This document shows positions 42,760 to 51,316 of a DNA stretch of 64,000 nucleotides, one piece after another; position 1 is the stretch's first letter, and every line of letters begins with the position of its first letter. The DNA comes from Pedobacter aquae (GTDB taxonomy: Bacteria > Bacteroidota > Bacteroidia > Sphingobacteriales > Sphingobacteriaceae): contig NZ_CP043329.1 in assembly GCF_008195825.1 (NCBI RefSeq), forward strand, positions 2,170,001-2,234,000. The letters are read 5' to 3'. Position numbers and translations under genes: made by a program. The notes beneath the pieces are model-generated. The model worked only from the letters and a program-made list of their open reading frames with translations, was not told the origin of the DNA and made no database searches.

Positions 42760-43398
42760 ATGGGAAAATTAGACAATGGTATTTTAGGAGGTTTTAGTGG
42801 CAAGGTAGGCCCGGTTGTAGGTGTGTACAACAAAAGCACTTATTATATGCGCTCTTTACCTGCCAAGAGAACAACATTTACAGATGCAGAGCTTTTGAAC
42901 CAAGCTAAATTTAAATTGGTACAAGATTATTTAAGGCCAATAAAAGAATTATTGGTTTTGGGCTTTAAAAATTACTTTACCAAAACCGGAGGATATAGAG
43001 CTGCGATAGCTTATACCCGTAAACATGCACTGGTAAATGATGAACATGGTTTTCATATAGACCCTGCTTTATTTAAAATCAGCGGAGGAGATTTGGCCCT
43101 AGCGGTTAATCCGAGGGTAAGTTTAGAAAATCAAAGCACACTTTTATTGCAATGGGAACAAGCAGCAGCAGATAGCAATGCGCATAGTGCCGACCAATTA
43201 CTGGTTTTACTTTATCATCAAGAATCATTTTTGGCCTACTATCAAATTTATGGAACTGCCTTTCGTCATCAAGGAACTTACAGCTTAGAGGTTCCTCCAG
43301 AGCTTAAAGAAAAAGATATAGCTATTTATATAGGCTTTGTAGCTGCTAATGGTTCACGACAATCAGACAGCCAGTATTTGGGAAGAATAACTTTATAA
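42760..43398 (+). CDS. DUF6266 family protein
   Basis: The 212-aa protein starts MGKLDNGILGGFSGKVGPVVG and contains YYMRSLPAKRTTFT, which define the DUF6266 family, abundant and often multicopy in Pedobacter and relatives. There is no signal peptide. The Gly-rich start is followed by a beta-rich C-terminal domain (about 100-212). The function is unknown; the family has been noted near variable or mobile regions. It stands alone downstream of the 11-base-period repeats. Confidence 0.82.
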   Translation: MGKLDNGILGGFSGKVGPVVGVYNKSTYYMRSLPAKRTTFTDAELLNQAKFKLVQDYLRPIKELLVLGFKNYFTKTGGYRAAIAYTRKHALVNDEHGFHIDPALFKISGGDLALAVNPRVSLENQSTLLLQWEQAAADSNAHSADQLLVLLYHQESFLAYYQIYGTAFRHQGTYSLEVPPELKEKDIAIYIGFVAANGSRQSDSQYLGRITL

Positions 43399-43502
43399 AC
43401 TCTAAAAGATCCATTTATCTCAATCAGAGCAAAATTAAAATATCATCTAATTGAAGTCTAAGAATCATAACACCTCGACTTCAATTATTTCTGGTAAAAG
43501 AA

Positions 43503-43619
43503 CATCAAAAAACTTACTCCTTATTTACCTTCACATCCCTAAACATAAAAGTATTATCACTTATTCTTAAAGGTTTTCCGCTTAAAATAATAAGGTTTTT
43601 GATGTTTAATCTTTGGTTT
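43503..43619 (-). pseudogene. Duplicated 3' end of the beta-helix gene
   Basis: This ~117-base stretch is about 90 percent identical to 45098-45217, the 3' end of the intact beta-helix gene. On the minus strand it reads NLIILSGKPLRISDNT with the same FRDVKVNKE ending and stop. Nothing upstream of it is coding. Together with the intact copy it brackets the Fic gene as a direct repeat. The rest of the gap (43399-43502 and 43620-43696) is empty. Confidence 0.8.
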
Positions 43620-43696
43620 ATAGGTGAAAATTAAATGATAGATTTACAGGAAGTAAAATTGAAATGATGTTGAATTCATCACCGATAAAATTTGAT

Positions 43697-43730
43697 TATC
43701 TGAAAATATGAATTATTATACTTTCAGATA
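43697..43730. promoter_or_regulatory. Inverted repeat upstream of fic, probable operator
   Basis: TATCTGAAA (43697-43705) and TTTCAGATA (43722-43730) are perfect inverse complements 16 bases apart. The match extends inward to TAT/ATA after one mismatch. A -7-like TATATTTA follows at 43757-43764 and the fic ATG at 43791. The Fic protein has its own winged helix, so autoregulation is plausible. Confidence 0.6.
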
Positions 43731-43790
43731 CACTGCTAAATGAAAATATAAAATTCTATATTTACAATTGAAACCAGAATTTAAGCTTCA

Positions 43791-44921
43791 ATGAATATTA
43801 GTAGTTTCAAGTCGGGCAAATTAGTACAAAGGCTTCAATACAAAAGCTTTGAACCAACATTAATTAATACCCAATGGCATTTAGATAATGATGATGTAGC
43901 ATTATTATTAAGCCAAGCTGATCAAAAACTGGGAGAACTGAATGCTTTTAGCCAATTAATACCTGATGTTGATTTTTTTATAAAAATGCATGTCTTTAAA
44001 GAAGGTACAAAAAGCAGTCGTATAGAAGGTACTCAAACCAATATAGACGAAGCGTTGCAAAAAGAAGAATACATTAATCCCGAAAAAAAAGATGATTGGC
44101 AAGAAGTCCAAAACTATGTACAAGCTATGAATACTGCCATTAATAACTTGAATAGTTTACCTTTAAGCAATCGATTATTAAAAAATACTCATAAAATAAT
44201 ACTACAAGGAGCTAGAGGAAAACATAAGCAACCTGGAGAGTTTCGTATAAGTCAAGACTGGATAGGAGGAAATAGCCTAGCCGACGCTAAATTTATTCCA
44301 CCTCATCAAGATGGTGTATTAGAATATATGTCAGATTTAGAGCAATTTATTCATAGCGAAAACAGTAATCTCCCTCATTTAATAAAAATAGCCATCTTGC
44401 ATTATCAGTTTGAAACCATTCATCCATTTTTGGATGGTAATGGTAGAATAGGCAGACTTTTAATAACTCTCTATCTAGTAAATTCAGGTTTATTGGTAAA
44501 ACCAACTCTCTACTTATCCGACTTCTTAGAAAAAAACAAGGAACATTACTACGACAATTTAACCGCAGTAAGAACTAAAAATGATTTAGTGCAATGGCTT
44601 AAATTTTTTCTAGAAGGCATACGTGTAACTGCTGAAAACTCAATTCAAACTTTTAAAGAAATTATTGCTTTAAGAGCTTCAGTAGAAACTAAAATTATTT
44701 CACTTGGTAAAAAGCAAATGCTTGCTAAAAATGTGTTACAATATTTGTATAGTCAGCCTATCACAGATATGCAAAGTATTGCTAAGGAGGTGAATGTAAG
44801 CATAGCTACCGTTTCAAGATTATTAAATGACTTTGTAAAACTTGGAATATTATTAGAACTAACAGGCTTTAAACGCAATAGAATATTTGCATTTGAGCAA
44901 TATTTAAAACTATTCCGCTAA
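43791..44921 (+). CDS. Fic-family AMP-transferase with N-terminal inhibitory motif and C-terminal winged helix
   Basis: The 376-aa protein has the canonical Fic motif HPFLDGNGRIGR (211-222), so it should transfer AMP (or another NMP) to a hydroxyl residue. The inhibitory motif S75-xxx-E79-G80 (SSRIEG) precedes the Fic core, placing it in the class II autoinhibited group. Residues about 310-376 form a winged helix (MQSIAKEVNVSIATVSRLLN, FAFEQYLKLF), suggesting DNA binding. It stands alone between two copies of the beta-helix gene end, with an inverted repeat ahead of its promoter. The target protein is unknown. Confidence 0.9.
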   Translation: MNISSFKSGKLVQRLQYKSFEPTLINTQWHLDNDDVALLLSQADQKLGELNAFSQLIPDVDFFIKMHVFKEGTKSSRIEGTQTNIDEALQKEEYINPEKKDDWQEVQNYVQAMNTAINNLNSLPLSNRLLKNTHKIILQGARGKHKQPGEFRISQDWIGGNSLADAKFIPPHQDGVLEYMSDLEQFIHSENSNLPHLIKIAILHYQFETIHPFLDGNGRIGRLLITLYLVNSGLLVKPTLYLSDFLEKNKEHYYDNLTAVRTKNDLVQWLKFFLEGIRVTAENSIQTFKEIIALRASVETKIISLGKKQMLAKNVLQYLYSQPITDMQSIAKEVNVSIATVSRLLNDFVKLGILLELTGFKRNRIFAFEQYLKLFR

Positions 44922-45109
44922 TGTGTAAAGATTAAATGGATTTTAGAAAGCATTTAAAGATGCTTCAGCAGGGCAATATCAATAAGACAACACAATCCAG
45001 AAAGCCCCAGCGGAGAGAAATCAACTAATAATTATATTTTAAAAATATTCTTTTGTTATGATTTTATTAGTAAAGTTTTGCTCCTCTGGAACTGAATTAT
45101 CAAAAAAGC

Positions 45110-46747
45110 TTACTCCTTATTTACTTTAACATCCCTAAACATATAAGTATTATCACTTATTCTTAAAGGTTTTCCGCTTAAAATAATAAGATTTTTGATG
45201 TTAACTTCTTTGGTTTTCACGTAAGGAAATTTTTCCTGATAAGTTTCATTCATCATTTTAGGATTGAAATTTGCAAAAATTGCAGGTCCGTTATAATCCG
45301 ACGGAGACTTCTTATCATCAATACGGAGGTTCTCTATGGTGATTTTTTCTGGCATGTAACAGGTATAACCAAAATCATGCTGACCAGAATAAGACCCGCC
45401 AATAAGGCTAGCCATTTGAACATTGGAGGGTACAAAAGTACAATTACGAATCATGATCTCACCCTGCCAGGTACTACCATAATCGGGACGTAAGTTGATT
45501 AAATGCCTTGAATAGATGGTAGAGTTTTCTAATAAAAATTTTCCTCCGCCAATAGCATTGATACCTTGATGCCCTAAAGTTGAATTTCTGATGGTTGCAT
45601 TGGCTACACCCATGTGGGCATCAAATCTGGAGAAAGAACATCCATCATACAACAGGTTTTTAGAATAGTTAGAGCCTAGTATGCCCCAATAAGTACTATC
45701 GTTAATATTATTGGTTTGACTGCAATTGATAAAAGAAACGTTGAGTGCTTTATTAACAGAAAGATCATAAGTACCCATAGATACCGGAACTCCAGCAGCA
45801 CCAATGGTTCTATAAACTTTATGGCCCGTGAGAAGCGTATTTTTAACAGTTACATTGGCACAATCGCCTATATTGATGAATCCGCCATAAGGCGCTCCGT
45901 TTTCGCCTTCACCAATAATACGATGCTCTAAGCCTTCTACCACAACGTTAGAACGTCTTATCGAAATTCCTCTGCTATAATAGTTATATTTCGCATTTTC
46001 TTTATTAGCAATAGTAGTAAAACGCCCTCCTTTTAGGGTTAATATAGTGCTATCCATTGGCAAAGCTGTCATATCTGTAATGGTATTAAAATCCCAAATG
46101 ATTGGCGCTTTAGCATCTACATAACCATGCTTATCTACTATAAAAATGTCTGTTTGTGCTTTTCCGCTATTTTGGTTTGCACCAAAACGAATGTATTGCT
46201 TTACCGTAGCATTGCTTACCGTAACCAGATGAGGACCGCTTAAACTAACATCTATTTTCTCTTGATTTTTTTGAAGAGTGCTTATCCCTTTTAATTTAAA
46301 AGATTTAAGGGTAGAGCTTACCATAAAAACTGGCAGATTACGGTTTTCTACTTGGGTATCATCAATCATGAAAGATGCATCGCCAAAATCGGTATTTGTT
46401 TGGACAACTACTGTACGCCCTTTACCTCCAATATAATACTTGGCTTTACTATTGGCTTTTACAGGAATTTGGTATTGATTAGCAAAGGCATGAGTTGCAG
46501 CTATGGCATCTATATCATCGGTTTTGCCATCTCCTACTGCACCAAAATCGCTATAGCTTACTTGTTTATTTTTTTGAAATTTTTGTAAATCTTGTGGAGA
46601 AACATTGATCAATAATTCTCCCTTATCACCAGTGCTTACTTCGGTTTTACTGTTGTTTGAGGTAATGGTTGCACTTGTACTATTGGATTGCCCGTAGGCT
46701 AAACTAAAGGAAAAAAATACTAAAATTAGTAGCCTGTGCTTCATCAT
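45110..46747 (-). CDS. Secreted right-handed beta-helix protein (pectate-lyase-like fold)
   Basis: The 545-aa protein has a signal peptide (MMKHRLLILVFFSFSLAYGQ) and a YSDFGAVGDGKTDDIDAI segment (about 65-82) typical of the start of pectate_lyase_3/GH28-type beta-helices. A long run of helix coils with repeated N, S and G turns follows (NVTVKNTLL, ATIRNSTLGHQG, IMIRNCTF). No T9SS domain is present. It may be a polysaccharide lyase, hydrolase or binding protein; the active site cannot be assigned. A degraded copy of its 3' end lies 1.6 kb away across the Fic gene. Confidence 0.75.
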   Translation of the reverse strand: MMKHRLLILVFFSFSLAYGQSNSTSATITSNNSKTEVSTGDKGELLINVSPQDLQKFQKNKQVSYSDFGAVGDGKTDDIDAIAATHAFANQYQIPVKANSKAKYYIGGKGRTVVVQTNTDFGDASFMIDDTQVENRNLPVFMVSSTLKSFKLKGISTLQKNQEKIDVSLSGPHLVTVSNATVKQYIRFGANQNSGKAQTDIFIVDKHGYVDAKAPIIWDFNTITDMTALPMDSTILTLKGGRFTTIANKENAKYNYYSRGISIRRSNVVVEGLEHRIIGEGENGAPYGGFINIGDCANVTVKNTLLTGHKVYRTIGAAGVPVSMGTYDLSVNKALNVSFINCSQTNNINDSTYWGILGSNYSKNLLYDGCSFSRFDAHMGVANATIRNSTLGHQGINAIGGGKFLLENSTIYSRHLINLRPDYGSTWQGEIMIRNCTFVPSNVQMASLIGGSYSGQHDFGYTCYMPEKITIENLRIDDKKSPSDYNGPAIFANFNPKMMNETYQEKFPYVKTKEVNIKNLIILSGKPLRISDNTYMFRDVKVNKE

Positions 46748-47120
46748 GATTTTGTTATGTATAGAGGTTTAATAAGTGATTTAAAGCCTTTTGACTTTAA
46801 TATTTGAAGATAGTTTAAATTTTAGTATTTGTGAGGTGAGAATTTATTTTTCTATTTCCTCTTCTAACAGATTTTCTTCCGCTATTAAAATAAGTAAGGA
46901 GTTACAAGTTTTTAAGTCTATTTCTCATAAAAAAATCTTTAAAAGATAAACTCAATTAACAGCTTTTGCCAAAGGTTAAAAGAGTAGAAAAAGTATCATT
47001 TACAAAACCTTTTTGTTTAGAATTTTAATTAAGTTTAAGCACAATCCCGAAGGGATGAAAATATTATAATCACCTTTGAAAATTAAAATCAACCCCGAAG
47101 GGGTGAAATAAATACAACCT
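46748..47120 (+). repeat. 373-base gap ending in two REP-like hairpins
   Basis: The left 290 bases hold only AT-rich sequence, presumably including the beta-helix gene promoter. At the right end are two small palindromes of the same type, TCCCGAAGGGA (47045-47055) and CCCCGAAGGGG (47093-47103), each followed by TGAAA, 17 bases or more before the transposase ATG. They resemble REP sequences recognised by adjacent REP-associated Y1 transposases. Confidence 0.65.
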
Positions 47121-47582
47121 ATGGCAGGTACCTACGCTCAAATTTACATCCAATATGTTTTTGCTGTAAAAGGCAGACAAAATATTTTACAACTACCTTG
47201 GCGAATCGAGGTTTTCAAATACATAAGTGGGATTATAGAAGCAAAAGGGCAAAAATCTATTATAGTAAATGGAGTTACATACCATGTTCATGTATTTGTA
47301 GGCTTAAAACCTTCTATGAATATTTCTGATTTAATTAGAGATATAAAAAACAATTCATCAAAATTTATTAATCAACAAGGCTGGGTAAAAGGTAAATTTT
47401 CTTGGCAAGAGGGCTACGGAGCTTTTTCTTATGCTCATTCTCAAGTAGATAATGTATATCAATATATTTCAAATCAAGAGGAACACCACCAAAAGAAAAC
47501 TTTTAAAGAGGAGTATCTAGATTTTCTTTAAAAATTTGAAGTAAAGTATGATGATAGATATATCTTTGATGATTTAGAATAA
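47121..47582 (+). pseudogene. REP-associated IS200-like Y1 transposase with premature in-frame stop
   Basis: The open frame of 136 aa (MAGTYAQIYIQYVFAVKGRQ to EEYLDFL) is a TnpA_REP-type protein. It has the HUH pair in YHVHVFVG (about 54-61) and the helix with the catalytic Tyr in VYQYISNQEEHH. The usual family members continue after DFL with KFE-type sequence. Here a TAA (47529-47531) interrupts, and the same frame continues with KFEVKYDDRYIFDDLE to a second TAA at 47580-47582. Catalytic residues precede the stop, so a shortened protein might retain some activity, but decay is more likely. REP-like hairpins lie on both sides. Confidence 0.75.
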
Positions 47583-47591
47583 TCATATCAC

Positions 47592-47654
47592 CCCCTTCGG
47601 GGTTTCTTAAACAAGTATAGTCCTGTTTTTATAATGATATCAGCCTTTCAGGCT
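47592..47654 (+). repeat. REP-like hairpins downstream of the transposase
   Basis: CCCCTTCGGGG (47592-47602) is an inverse-oriented partner of the upstream CCCCGAAGGGG. AGCCTTTCAGGCT (47642-47654) is a second small hairpin of similar form. The stretch 47655-47876 is otherwise empty; the short plus-strand frame at 47681-47905 overlaps osmC and has no recognisable features. Confidence 0.6.
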
Positions 47655-47876
47655 TTTACTTTATATGGTTACTTATTCTTATGTTTTATAAGTGGATTGT
47701 GTTGCTTTGTTGTATGATGATATTAAGCTTTTACATCAAACAACGAAATTGCTTAACAAATATCACCTTTGCTTTTTTAATACTCAAATCATTCCATCCA
47801 TCAAAAAAAATCTCTCTCTTGGCTAAATATTTGATAGTTATACCGCACAATCCATTCATATTAAAAAAATACAGTT

Positions 47877-48302
47877 ATGAAATTTACAAGAAAAGCATCT
47901 GCTAATTGGAAAGGTACAGGTAAAGAGGGAAGTGGAAATATTAGTACAGAGAGTACGGTCTTAAATAACGCTCAATTATCTTACAAAACTCGTTTTGAAG
48001 ATGGTATTGGCACCAACCCAGAAGAATTAATTGCAGCAGCCCATGCGGGTTGTTTTACCATGCAGTTGAGCTTCTTAATATCAGAAGCAGGCTTTACACC
48101 AGAAAATTTAGATACAGTTGCTAAAGTACAATTGGAAGATGGCAGCGTTAACCTCATTACCCTAGAGTTGAGTGGCGCCGTACCAGGAATTTCTGCTGAA
48201 GAATTTGAGCAATTAGCACAGAAGGCAAAAGAAATATGCCCTATTTCTAAGCTTCTTGATACAGAAATCACTTTAACTGTTACTTTACAAGAATTGTCTT
48301 AA
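47877..48302 (+). CDS. OsmC-family peroxiredoxin
   Basis: The 141-aa protein matches the OsmC subfamily: ANWKGTGKEGSGNISTES at the start, TNPEELIAAAHAGCFTMQLS with the first catalytic Cys, and EICPISKLL with the second. It reduces organic hydroperoxides in the cytoplasm. It appears monocistronic, with a terminator at 48306-48336. Confidence 0.92.
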   Translation: MKFTRKASANWKGTGKEGSGNISTESTVLNNAQLSYKTRFEDGIGTNPEELIAAAHAGCFTMQLSFLISEAGFTPENLDTVAKVQLEDGSVNLITLELSGAVPGISAEEFEQLAQKAKEICPISKLLDTEITLTVTLQELS

Positions 48303-48305
48303 AAC

Positions 48306-48336
48306 AGAAAACGCAGCTATTAAAACTGCGTTTTCT
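48306..48336 (+). terminator. Terminator after osmC
   Basis: A perfect 11-bp stem, AGAAAACGCAG (48306-48316) with CTGCGTTTTCT (48326-48336), begins four bases after the stop. Confidence 0.82.
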
Positions 48337-48381
48337 TACCCAATTTTAGGAATTGGGCTTAACTAACACTTTATTGTTTAA

Positions 48382-48858
48382 TCAATTTGAGGTAGCAATA
48401 ACGGTCCCGCAGCCTAACATATTTTTAGGGTAGTATGGGTTTTTGATTTCTTTTGAAAGGCTTAACCATTTAACACCTGTCATTGGGCATCTTTGTAAGT
48501 AAAGCGTTGAGCCTTTGGTTTTATTTACCAATGGCCATATTTCTGCCGAAATACCTTCAAAATACTGTCTTTGTAAGTTGATATTTCCTGTTTTAGATAA
48601 GGATGCAGCATACTTAACTATTTTGGCTTTCGCCGAGTTTAGCTTGGCTAAAGTATCAGGATGATTAGCTTTAACAGGCATGTCTTTAAGCAATTTACTT
48701 AGTTGCGCACTTGATACTTTGGCTGCTAAAGAGTCTGAAACTACCAACTGATCTTTTAATTGTAGATAAGCATTTAAAGCTCCAGATTTTACACTTTTAT
48801 CTTGTGCCGATACCATTTGTGTAGCAAATAAAAAGGCTACGAATAAGATTTTCTTCAT
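48382..48858 (-). CDS. DUF3347 domain secreted protein
   Basis: The 158-aa protein has a signal peptide (MKKILFVAFLFATQMVSAQ) and the DUF3347 domain. The C-terminal motif LYLQRCPMTGVKWLSLSKEI followed by NPYYPKNMLGCGT carries the two conserved Cys. In related proteins this domain accompanies copper and other metal efflux or metal binding. Here it is the last gene of the Sus-type operon, 8 bp after the metalloprotease gene, so it may assist a metal-dependent step; this is inference. Confidence 0.82.
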   Translation of the reverse strand: MKKILFVAFLFATQMVSAQDKSVKSGALNAYLQLKDQLVVSDSLAAKVSSAQLSKLLKDMPVKANHPDTLAKLNSAKAKIVKYAASLSKTGNINLQRQYFEGISAEIWPLVNKTKGSTLYLQRCPMTGVKWLSLSKEIKNPYYPKNMLGCGTVIATSN

Positions 48859-48866
48859 GTTGATAC

Positions 48867-51302
48867 TTATTTATCTTCTTTAGGATTTAAAATTTTATCG
48901 ATTTCTTTTATACAAGCTTGAAAATGCAATTGATCTAATTTACTGCTTGAAACAAGCGTTTGGATATGACTTTTCAGCTTCATAGCATGTTCTTTGGCAT
49001 AAAGCGGCACATCACTTTTAAAAGTAAAACCAGATTCTTTCATGTCTTTTACTTCTGGGTTTACCAAAGCTTTTAACCTCTCTAGGTATAACCTCTGGAA
49101 AGCTCTTCTATAAACAGCAGCCTCTGCAACGTTTTCTTTCTTCCAAATGACAGGAATTAAATCATTCAAATATTCATCTGCCGGATATTTAGCTTCATGA
49201 GCTGTAGGCTTACTGATGTTGATGACTAAACCTGAACTTAAAAGCATATTTACTATTTGACCCTGCATTTCAGGTATTCTTTTTAATGGATCTGCCTCAA
49301 TTTTAGAGCTTATAGTCTCTGGAAACAACCATAAAGGCGAGCTAAATAACTGCATATCTAAATAAGTTAGCCCCTCTTTCACCATACTTTTAGGGATAGG
49401 TGTAAAAACTGGCCCTTCTTGCTCATAAGTTTTTAAATTGATATAATAATTGCCAAAATTCTTCATCACATGATATAGGTATCTTGAATACTGGGTAACC
49501 ACTTGCTTGTGCATGCGCTCTAGGTTGGTATATAAATTACCATCCTCATAAGTCCACTGTGGTAGGTTTTCAACTACTCTTTTCAAGTTTTTAATACCAT
49601 AATTGCTTGCTTTAATGGCATTATCTCCTAAATCCTCACGTTGCGATCGTGGGTCGGCATCTTTACCTTCGCCACCAAACCATAATTTGGGATTTTTCTT
49701 TAAGCTCTCTATCGTAAGCTTATTCAAAATTTTAGTTTCCTCTTCTAATGGCTTATAAAACCTGCGGTAACCCCATTCTATAGCCCATTTATCATAAGCA
49801 CCTATTCTTGGAAAAATACCTTTAGGACCTATTTGGTCTTCTGGTTGCGCTACATAATTAAAACGAGCATAATCCATAATAGAATTGGTATGTCCATTCG
49901 CTTCTACCCATTTCTTATCTCTTAATAACTCTACCGGCGTTTGGCTGCTAGCCCCCATATTATGCCTTAAACCAATGGTATGACCAATTTCATGGGATGA
50001 TACGAAACGAATTAACTCGCCCATTAATTTATCATCAAAAACCATTCTCCTGGCTCTTGGGTCTAGCGGACCAGCCTGTATCATATACCAATCGTGTAAT
50101 AGGCTCATTACATTATGAAACCAGCCCACATGACTTTCAATAATTTCTCCACTTCTAGGGTCGCTGATGCGAGGGCCATAAGCATTTGGTGTTTCTGAAG
50201 CATAGTATCTGATGACAGAGAAACGAGCATCTTCTAAACTCATGCTAGGGTCGTTCTCAGGCCATTCTTTAGCAAGAATAGCTTTCTTAAAACCAGCAGC
50301 TTCAAAAGCTTCTTGCCAGTCTTCAACCCCAGCCATTAAATAGGGTCTCCATTTCTTAGGTGTGGCAGGGTCTATATAAAATACAATTGGATTTTTAGGC
50401 TCTACCAATTCGCCTCTTAAATACTTTTGTATGTCTTGCTCACGAGGTTCTAACCTATAACGTTGAATAAACTCGGCACTTTTGCTGCCTTGGTCATCAT
50501 CATTAAAAGTGAGAATTTTATTAGCGAAATAACCTACACGCTCATCAAACATACGCTTCATCATAGGTACTTTAGGCAACAATACCATAGAAGTATTAAG
50601 CTCTAAAGTAATATTACCGGTTAAAGCACCAGCCCCTACCGTTGATGAACTTGCGTTATACGTTTTGGTTGTTCTTACCTCTAGGTTAATAGGGTAAGCA
50701 TGAATGCTATTGATGAAAGATCTATCATCAGCCAAGCCAGATAATTTTTTATCCGTTTTGATACTCGCGGCAAGCGAAACAACAGCATTATCCTTTTTGA
50801 AAAAATCAGTTACCTCTATAACATGTCTGTTATTTTTAGGATTAACAGTTTTAATATCAAAAGCTGCTACAATAGGGTTTAACCTTGATGCCGAAACTGC
50901 CCTGTAAATAGCTTGAGTAGAATCTTTACTTTCTTGCTTATAAACTTCTGATCTGATAAAAATCCTGTTGTCTGGAGCTTTTTCAAAATAGATGGTTTGC
51001 TCGTTCACTTTCTCTCCGCCAAATAAACCAAAACCTTGTGGGGTAGCGGTTAACCTGGTAATGGTTAAGATAAGTCGGTTAAACAAACTGTCTGGTATCT
51101 CGAAGAAGTATTTACCGTCGAAATTTTTAACGGTAAATAATCCTTCTGTGGTAATGGCTTTGTCCGGAATAATGTCTTCATACTTCTTTTTTCCTTTTGT
51201 GCTGGTACTTGTTTTTGTACTATCACTTTTTGTTTCTACACTTTGTGCAAAACCAATTTGAATTAAAAAAGAGAAGAAAACGATGCTGATGATGAATCTC
51301 AT
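48867..51302 (-). CDS. Secreted zinc-dependent metalloprotease (DUF5117/DUF5118 type)
   Basis: The 811-aa protein has a signal peptide (MRFIISIVFFSFLIQIGFAQ), a DUF5118-like N-terminal segment (about 40-90) and a DUF5117 domain (about 100-300). The metzincin-like zinc site SHEIGHTIGLRHNMGAS lies near residue 440. The extended HExxHxxGxxH provides three His ligands. It should be periplasmic or surface-exposed and cut peptides. It sits 14 bp downstream of the SusD gene in the same operon, which points to protein or peptide as the substrate class for the SusC/D pair. Confidence 0.9.
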   Translation of the reverse strand: MRFIISIVFFSFLIQIGFAQSVETKSDSTKTSTSTKGKKKYEDIIPDKAITTEGLFTVKNFDGKYFFEIPDSLFNRLILTITRLTATPQGFGLFGGEKVNEQTIYFEKAPDNRIFIRSEVYKQESKDSTQAIYRAVSASRLNPIVAAFDIKTVNPKNNRHVIEVTDFFKKDNAVVSLAASIKTDKKLSGLADDRSFINSIHAYPINLEVRTTKTYNASSSTVGAGALTGNITLELNTSMVLLPKVPMMKRMFDERVGYFANKILTFNDDDQGSKSAEFIQRYRLEPREQDIQKYLRGELVEPKNPIVFYIDPATPKKWRPYLMAGVEDWQEAFEAAGFKKAILAKEWPENDPSMSLEDARFSVIRYYASETPNAYGPRISDPRSGEIIESHVGWFHNVMSLLHDWYMIQAGPLDPRARRMVFDDKLMGELIRFVSSHEIGHTIGLRHNMGASSQTPVELLRDKKWVEANGHTNSIMDYARFNYVAQPEDQIGPKGIFPRIGAYDKWAIEWGYRRFYKPLEEETKILNKLTIESLKKNPKLWFGGEGKDADPRSQREDLGDNAIKASNYGIKNLKRVVENLPQWTYEDGNLYTNLERMHKQVVTQYSRYLYHVMKNFGNYYINLKTYEQEGPVFTPIPKSMVKEGLTYLDMQLFSSPLWLFPETISSKIEADPLKRIPEMQGQIVNMLLSSGLVINISKPTAHEAKYPADEYLNDLIPVIWKKENVAEAAVYRRAFQRLYLERLKALVNPEVKDMKESGFTFKSDVPLYAKEHAMKLKSHIQTLVSSSKLDQLHFQACIKEIDKILNPKEDK

Positions 51303-51316
51303 GTATTTTTTATGGG

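Noticed and set aside
35947-47654. Prophage or integrative conjugative element
   Set aside because: No integrase, relaxase, terminase or structural gene is visible; only the HigBA unit has matching end repeats.
47681-47905. Plus-strand 74-aa hydrophobic frame before osmC
   Set aside because: It overlaps the osmC start, has unusual composition and no recognisable family; probably chance in AT-rich DNA.
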